Source: a bacterium (GTDB lineage Bacteria > Planctomycetota > B15-G4 > JADJEK01). Taken from it: DNA of 10,651 bases. The stretch's first letter is position 1. Each line of letters begins with the position of its first letter. Position numbers and translations under genes: made by a program. The DNA lies in assembly GCA_030428825.1 (NCBI GenBank), contig JAUIEL010000181.1, forward strand, positions 1 through 10,651. Reading direction: 5' to 3'. This document shows, piece after piece, positions 5,935 to 10,651 of this stretch. The notes beneath the pieces were generated by a model that saw only the letters and a program-made list of their open reading frames with translations, did not search any database and was not told the origin of the DNA.

Positions 5935-8900
5935 ATGAGCGGCCCCCCGCGCGAGGCCGGACCGCGCCGCATCGCGGGGTACGAGCTCGAGGGGATCCTC
6001 GGCCGGGGCGGCACGAGCCGCGTGTTCGTCGCCCGCCACGCGCGGCTCGAGCGACGGGTGGCGCTCAAGCTGTTCGAGGTGCGGGAGGGGACGCCGGCGA
6101 ACGCGGTCCCGCGGCTCCTGCGCGAGGCGAAGCTGCTGGCGCGGCTCGACCACGAGAACGTCGTCCGGTGCTTCGACTTCGGCGAGCAGGACGGGCGGGT
6201 CTACCTCGTCCTCGAGCTGGTCGACGGACGGTCGTTGAAGCAGCGCCTCGACGAGGAGGGGCCGCTCGCGGAGGAGGAGGCGCTCCGGATCGCGCTCGGC
6301 GTGGCGCGCGCGCTCGAGCACGCGCACGCCCACGGGATCGTGCACCGCGACGTGAAGCCGGGGAACGTCCTGCTCGACCCGGAGGGGCGGGTGAAGCTGA
6401 CCGACTTCGGGCTGGCGAAGACGGGCGAGGGGCTCGACCTCACCCTCCCCGGCACGATGATCGGGACGCCGCAGTACCTCTCCCCCGAGCAGGCCCGCAG
6501 CCCGAAGCAGGCGGACGAGCGGAGCGACCTCTACTCGCTCGGCGCGACGCTCTACCACATGCTGACCGGCCGTCCCCCGCACGTCGGGGAGAGCCTCACC
6601 GCGGGCATCTCCGACATCCTCTTCTCGCCGATCGTGCCGCCGGAGCGGGTCCGCCCGGGGATCTCCACCGCCACGTCCCGCGTCGTCGCCCGGCTCCTGG
6701 CCCGGCAGCGCGGCCTCCGGACGCGCACCGCGGCGGAGGCGATCGCCGACCTCGAGCGGGCGGCGAGGCCGGTGGCGGGGGCGGACCTGCCGGGCCTCTC
6801 GTGGGAGGAGGCCGGTCACGAGACGCCGTCCCGTCGCCGGGCCTGGCGCGTCGCCGGCGGCGCGGCGGCCGGGGTCGTGGCGATCGCGCTCCTCGTGGCG
6901 CTGTTCCGCGCGGAGAGCGGACCCGAGGACGGGACGCCGGCGCCGCCCGAGACGTCCGTCCGCCAAGACCGTCCGTTCGAACCGGGCGACCTCGCGGCCG
7001 GGCGGATCGGTCCGGCGGAGGCGTGGAGCTCCCTCGCGGCGCTCCCCGCCGGCCCGCCGAAGTCGAGGCTCGAGGCGGCGGTGGTGCGGGAGGCGACCGA
7101 ACGCGCGCGCCTGCTCGGGGTCCGCGCGTCGTCCGTGGCGCGCCGGGAGGTGGCGGCCGGCCGGCTGGAGACCGCGCTCGACGCGTTCGACGCCGAGGTC
7201 GGGCGCGGCGCGGCCTCGGCGCTCGGGGCGCCGACGGACGCGTTGCCGGCGCCGCTCGCCGAGGCGCTCGACGCCGGGACCGCCGAGGCGCGCCGGACCG
7301 TCGCGGACGAACTGGTCGGCCGCGCCGCGCGTCGCGCGAACGACGAGATCGAGATCGACCTCGACCGGCTGTCCGGAGAGCTCCTGGGACTGGTCACCGC
7401 GCGCCGGTACGCCGAGGGGCTGGAGCGGGTCGACCGCGAGCTCGCGGCGGCGGACGAGCGCGTGGCGGAGCTGTTCGCGGTGGCGGTCCGGTCGGTCGTG
7501 CCGGAGAGCCGGAACGCCCGGCCGTCCCCCGAGTGGCGGGCGCGCGCCGCCGAGTCGTACCGCGCCGCGCTGTCGCGTCTGAAGCGGCTGCGGCTGGAGC
7601 GCGCGGTCGACGAGGCGAAGGAGAGCGCGCGGCGCGCCCTGGCGGCGTGGCGGGTCCCCGACGGGGCGTCGCCGGACCGGGACGAGATCGCGCGCGGCGT
7701 CCGCGGGGCGGTCGAGGAGGCGCTCGGCGTCGCCTCCGGGGCGCTGCCGGGGGAGCCGGGCCCGCTCCGGGAGACGATCGAGGCGCGCGTCGAGCAGCTC
7801 GACCTGGAGGTCCGCGAGCGCGAGCGGTCGGCGCGGCGGCGGCTCGAGGCGGCGGTCGCCGCGGACGTCGAGGCGGCGCTCGCCCGCCGGGACGTCGCGG
7901 CGGCGACGGCGGCGGCGGAGCGGCTCGGGGAGGCGCGGGTCCTCGACCCGTGGCTCGCGCAGGTCGTGGCCGCGCTGCCCGGGGCGCGGGCGCTCGAGGC
8001 GGCGGCGTTCGACGCGCTCGAACGGGAGCGAGGCCGCGCGACCGAGGTCTGGGTCCGCGGAATCCGCCGGCGCGGCCAGCTGGTCGAGGTCGATCGCGAG
8101 GCGCGGACGCTTCGGTTCGACCCGCCGCGGTTCGACGTCCGGTTCGACGAGATCGAGACCCACGGCCTGGTCGCGCTCGCCGGCGACGCGGTCGACCCAA
8201 GGGCCGCGGCGGTGATGCTCCACCACGCGGGGCGACCGGAGGACGTCGACGCCGTCCTGGAGGCGTACGCCGGCGACCCTCGGCTGGCGGCGCTCCGTCC
8301 GGTGCTCGAGGCGCGGCGGGCGGCGCTGCGGCGGCAGACGTCGGATCGGGAGGAGGAGGCGCGCGAGCGGCTGGCCGCCTTCGACGCCGCGGTGGCGGCC
8401 GGCGATCCGGAGGAGATCGCGCGCGCCGGCGAGTCGATCCTCCTCGACGGCGGGCTGCGAGGCCTCGAGCCGGTCGCGGCGCGGCAGCGTTCGATCCAGC
8501 GCGCGGTCGAGCAGGCGGAGCGGGACGTCCGGACCGCGCGGGCGCGGGAGACCGTCCGGGCCCGGACGCGGGCCGAGGCGACGTTCCACGACGACGGGAC
8601 GGTCGACCTGGTCCACGGCTTCCGGACCGGCGCCGAGCTCGACGACTTCGAGCTCCCCGGCGCCGAGTGGGGGATCCGCGGCGACGCGCTCTCGTCCGTG
8701 CCGAGCGAGGGGCGACGCGGCCCGACCGACGGGTTCGTCCACCGGCCGGGCGTCGAGCGCGCCCTCCCGTTCGACCCCTCCGCCCCGATGACGATCTCGT
8801 TCGACCTGGAGTTCCCGTTCGAGCAGGGCGTCCCGACGCTGTTCGGCGTGCGGCTCCTGTCGACCTGTTTCGTCGTGCGCTCGTTCGGCGAGGGGGAGCT

Positions 8901-9234
8901 CCCCGGTCAGGTGAACGCCTGGACCGGCGACCTCGACGACTTCCGCGGCCACGTGTTCGAGCCGGCGCTCGGCGAGACGCGGCCGCGCCGGAAGGGGGAG
9001 CCGCGCGAGCACTCGTTCCGGCGCGGCGAGCGCGTGCGCGTGGAGCTCGAGCGGCAGCCGTCCGGCGCGGAGGCGGAGGTGCGGCTGCGGGTCGACGGTG
9101 ACGTCGTCTACCGGTACGTCGACGAGGAGCGGCCGCGCGCGTCGGGGCTCGAGATCCGGTCGCGGACGCCGATCGTCGTCCGCGACCTGCGCCTCTCCGG
9201 GAGGATCCCGGGGACCGAGCGGAGGCTGCGGTGA
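5935..9234 (+). CDS. Transmembrane serine/threonine protein kinase with large outer region
   Basis: 1099 residues. The N-terminal Hanks-type kinase domain (about 16-275) is complete: glycine loop GRGGTSRV (23-30), VALK lysine K45, catalytic loop HRDVKPGN (D139, N144), DFG (D157), and GTPQYLSPEQ ending the activation segment, followed by SDLYSLG. The activation segment holds several threonines (T170, T174, T178) that could be autophosphorylated. One membrane helix is seen at about 306-324 (VAGGAAAGVVAIALLVALF), so the remaining 775 residues should face the periplasm. That part is mostly Ala/Arg/Glu-rich helix, probably coiled coil (about 375-700 and 755-880), interrupted by an SH3-like beta segment (about 703-748, RGQLVEVDREARTLRF), and ends in a beta-rich domain (about 885-1095) resembling LamG/DUF1080-type jelly rolls, a possible sugar- or ligand-binding sensor. 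The start has GAGGA only three bases upstream, a short spacer. It lies 16 bp after the secreted protein gene. Likely partner: the FHA activator upstream. Confidence 0.93.
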   Translation: MSGPPREAGPRRIAGYELEGILGRGGTSRVFVARHARLERRVALKLFEVREGTPANAVPRLLREAKLLARLDHENVVRCFDFGEQDGRVYLVLELVDGRSLKQRLDEEGPLAEEEALRIALGVARALEHAHAHGIVHRDVKPGNVLLDPEGRVKLTDFGLAKTGEGLDLTLPGTMIGTPQYLSPEQARSPKQADERSDLYSLGATLYHMLTGRPPHVGESLTAGISDILFSPIVPPERVRPGISTATSRVVARLLARQRGLRTRTAAEAIADLERAARPVAGADLPGLSWEEAGHETPSRRRAWRVAGGAAAGVVAIALLVALFRAESGPEDGTPAPPETSVRQDRPFEPGDLAAGRIGPAEAWSSLAALPAGPPKSRLEAAVVREATERARLLGVRASSVARREVAAGRLETALDAFDAEVGRGAASALGAPTDALPAPLAEALDAGTAEARRTVADELVGRAARRANDEIEIDLDRLSGELLGLVTARRYAEGLERVDRELAAADERVAELFAVAVRSVVPESRNARPSPEWRARAAESYRAALSRLKRLRLERAVDEAKESARRALAAWRVPDGASPDRDEIARGVRGAVEEALGVASGALPGEPGPLRETIEARVEQLDLEVRERERSARRRLEAAVAADVEAALARRDVAAATAAAERLGEARVLDPWLAQVVAALPGARALEAAAFDALERERGRATEVWVRGIRRRGQLVEVDREARTLRFDPPRFDVRFDEIETHGLVALAGDAVDPRAAAVMLHHAGRPEDVDAVLEAYAGDPRLAALRPVLEARRAALRRQTSDREEEARERLAAFDAAVAAGDPEEIARAGESILLDGGLRGLEPVAARQRSIQRAVEQAERDVRTARARETVRARTRAEATFHDDGTVDLVHGFRTGAELDDFELPGAEWGIRGDALSSVPSEGRRGPTDGFVHRPGVERALPFDPSAPMTISFDLEFPFEQGVPTLFGVRLLSTCFVVRSFGEGELPGQVNAWTGDLDDFRGHVFEPALGETRPRRKGEPREHSFRRGERVRVELERQPSGAEAEVRLRVDGDVVYRYVDEERPRASGLEIRSRTPIVVRDLRLSGRIPGTERRLR
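9221..9225 (+). promoter_or_regulatory. Shine-Dalgarno for the GTG start at 9231
   Basis: GGAGG lies inside the final codons of the kinase gene, five bases before the GTG. This decides the start of the last gene and implies translational coupling. Confidence 0.7.
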
Positions 9235-10651
9235 CCGCCCGGCCGGGACGCGGGATCGCGGGGGCGGCGCTCCTGCTCGCGGCGGCGGCGTGGGCCGCGC
9301 CGGCGGCTGAACCGGACCCCGACGCCGCGGTCCGGCTGCTCCGGTCGCTCGCGGCGGACGGCGCGGCCGAGCGGGCCCGCGCGGCCGCCGCGCTCGAGCC
9401 GCTCGTCGTGACGCCGGCCGGCCTCGACGCCGTGCTCGACCGGTTCGACGCGCTGCCGCTCGAGGCCCGTGTCCGCGTGCGCGAGACGATCGTCCGGCTC
9501 CCCGCGACCGGGGCGGGGCTGGTGCGGCGCGCGCGGGACGGCGACCCGCGCGCGCCGGAGCTCCTCGAGGCCCTGCTGCACCACGAGATCGCACGACGCC
9601 TCGAGCGGGACCATCTGCGCGATCCGCCGCTCGATCGGGGAGCGTTCGCGCCCGGAGTCGTCGTCGGACTCGACTGGCCGTTCGGGGCGCCGCTCCCGCT
9701 CGACGCGGTCGTCCGCGCGCTCGGCCGGACGGTCGAGGCGAAGAAGCCGGTCCGTCTGTCGCCCGCGCTCGCCGCCGCGCGGTCGGCCGACCCGTCGGAT
9801 CCGGTCGATCCGCTCGACCTCGCGCCGACGACCGCGTCCGCGCTGCTCGGGCGTCTGCTCGCGACGCGCGACCTCGTCGTCGTCGACGCGGGGCTCGTCT
9901 TCCTCGTCGTCGATCGGGAGACGGCCGCGGCGAGGGAGGTCGCGCTCGAGCCGCCCGATCCTCCCGCGCCGGCCGATGACCCCGATGACCCCGATGACCC
10001 TGAAGATCGGACGGGCGCCGAGCGATCGGCGCCGCGAGCGGTCCGCGCGGACGCTTGGGCCGCGCGTCACCTCGCCGCCGTCCTGATCGAGCGGGACGAG
10101 GCCGGCGCCGGGGCGCGCGCGACGTTGCTCGACGCGCTCGCGCTCGCCGCCGGGGGAGAGGGGCTCCCGCCCGTCGATCCGCGGCGGCCGGAGGTCGACC
10201 TCGTCCCGTGGCTCGGCGCCGAGGTCCCGCCCGCCGTCCGTCGGGAGGCGTTGCTCGACGTCGTCGGTCGCGGCGTGGCGCTCGAACCGTTGGTCGCGGC
10301 GCTCCTCGCGGACGCCGATCCGGCCCGCCGGCTCGCGGGGGCGTGGCTCGCCGCCGCGGGGCGGGTCGAGTCGGCGTCCGGCGCGCTCGCGGGGCTCGCG
10401 GAGGACGCCGACCGGCACGTCGCCGTCGGGGCGGCGCTCGCGCGGGCGCGGCTGCGGCCGTTCGACCCGGCGGTCGGCGCGGAGCTCGTCCGGACGCTCG
10501 CGGCCGGAGTGCCGCCGAACCTGCTGCGCGACGCCCTCGAGATCGGCGAGCGGCTCGTCCGATCGGGCGAGCGCGCGGCGTCGCTCGACCCGGCCCCGCT
10601 CCTCGCGTCGAGCGACGCGTCGGCGCGGATCGTCGGCGCGGCGCTCCTCGG
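9231..10651 (+). CDS. Exported STN-like / HEAT-repeat-like protein (3' partial)
   Basis: The frame from the GTG at 9231 is open, with no stop, to the window end (473 codons), and it overlaps the kinase stop by four bases (GTGA). I find no early in-frame ATG, so an ATG-only search would miss it. A good Shine-Dalgarno (GGAGG at 9221-9225) and a clear signal peptide support the start: basic n-region TARPGRG, hydrophobic run AGAALLLAAAAWA, cleavage near AAPAA. Residues about 154-231 (PLPLDAVVRALGR, then ALLGRLLATRDLVVVDAG and VFLVVDRE) resemble the short secretin N-terminal (STN) alpha-beta fold. A low-complexity linker with DDPDDPDDP follows (249-257). From about 280 onward, Ala/Leu-rich helical pairs (ATLLDALALAAG, REALLDVVGRG, RRLAGAWLAAAGRV, HVAVGAALARARL) look like HEAT repeats. 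Codon use matches its neighbours. It is probably a periplasmic scaffold in the same operon as the kinase. Domain calls are from pattern only; function unknown. Confidence 0.82.
   Translation, partial: MTARPGRGIAGAALLLAAAAWAAPAAEPDPDAAVRLLRSLAADGAAERARAAAALEPLVVTPAGLDAVLDRFDALPLEARVRVRETIVRLPATGAGLVRRARDGDPRAPELLEALLHHEIARRLERDHLRDPPLDRGAFAPGVVVGLDWPFGAPLPLDAVVRALGRTVEAKKPVRLSPALAAARSADPSDPVDPLDLAPTTASALLGRLLATRDLVVVDAGLVFLVVDRETAAAREVALEPPDPPAPADDPDDPDDPEDRTGAERSAPRAVRADAWAARHLAAVLIERDEAGAGARATLLDALALAAGGEGLPPVDPRRPEVDLVPWLGAEVPPAVRREALLDVVGRGVALEPLVAALLADADPARRLAGAWLAAAGRVESASGALAGLAEDADRHVAVGAALARARLRPFDPAVGAELVRTLAAGVPPNLLRDALEIGERLVRSGERAASLDPAPLLASSDASARIVGAALL
9975..10001 (+). repeat. 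Three tandem copies of a 9-bp unit (GATGACCCC)
   Basis: GATGACCCC is repeated three times, the last copy ending in T instead of C. It is in frame with the surrounding gene and encodes DDP three times, in an acidic, proline-rich linker. Slippage here would change linker length without breaking the frame. Confidence 0.85.

Noticed and set aside
2025..6068. Reverse-strand open frame of 1347 codons
   Set aside because: It runs antisense across four well-supported + strand genes. Its product is low-complexity Arg/Leu/Asp/Pro-rich sequence with no recognisable domain, as expected opposite coding DNA with G/C-rich third positions.
6168..9101. Second + strand frame of 977 codons inside the kinase gene
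   Set aside because: It overlaps the kinase frame completely. The translation is Arg/Gly/Ala-rich without domains, whereas the other frame has every kinase motif.
5512..9594. Reverse-strand open frame of 1360 codons
   Set aside because: It is antisense to the kinase gene and both neighbours, and dominated by Arg, Ala and Pro with no motifs. It is a by-product of extreme GC content.
9108..10418. Reverse-strand frame of 436 codons over the end of the window
   Set aside because: Arg/Asp-rich low-complexity product. The + strand GTG frame over the same bases has a ribosome-binding site, signal peptide and domain-like patterns.
1..10651. tRNA or rRNA genes, CRISPR array, insertion sequence or prophage
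   Set aside because: I saw no evenly spaced direct repeats, no transposase or integrase motifs, no terminal inverted repeats and no tRNA-like cloverleaf. Coding density leaves almost no room for them.

Overview
The window is very GC-rich (well over 70% by eye) and densely coding, and all six genes I accept lie on the + strand. It reads as chromosomal DNA from a Gram-negative bacterium. Support comes from a bifunctional heptose enzyme of LPS-core synthesis, two proteins with Sec signal peptides, an FHA-GAF-sigma54 activator, and a transmembrane Ser/Thr kinase with a very large outer region. One secreted protein combines an SH3-like module, repeated 'GRWV(T/R)PEE' motifs and a peptidase-like domain, a style I associate with Planctomycetota. 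That assignment is an inference; Myxococcota or another high-GC lineage cannot be excluded.

Region 1 (1-2118) carries the 3' part of a conserved protein of uncertain function, distantly like the deoxyhypusine-synthase fold. Three bases later comes hldE, the bifunctional heptose-7-phosphate kinase / heptose-1-phosphate adenylyltransferase. The spacing implies one transcript ending near 2118.

Region 2 (2119-2291) is the only sizeable gap. It holds a GC-rich hairpin, a 12-bp perfect palindrome and only a weak promoter-like sequence.

Region 3 (2292-10651) is a tight run of four genes separated by 45 bp, 16 bp and a 4-base overlap. They encode (i) an FHA-GAF-AAA+-Fis sigma54-dependent activator, (ii) a secreted SH3-like / tryptophan-repeat / gluzincin-like protein whose metal-binding motif looks degenerate, (iii) a membrane Ser/Thr kinase of 1099 residues with a long helical outer region, a second SH3-like module and a C-terminal beta-sandwich-like domain, and (iv) a GTG-started, signal-peptide-bearing protein with a secretin-N/STN-like segment and HEAT-like repeats, cut by the window end. 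A phosphothreonine-binding FHA protein beside a Ser/Thr kinase and two exported proteins suggests a signalling unit: an envelope cue acts on the kinase, the FHA activator is engaged, and sigma54 promoters respond. That is a hypothesis from gene order and domains, not something the sequence proves.
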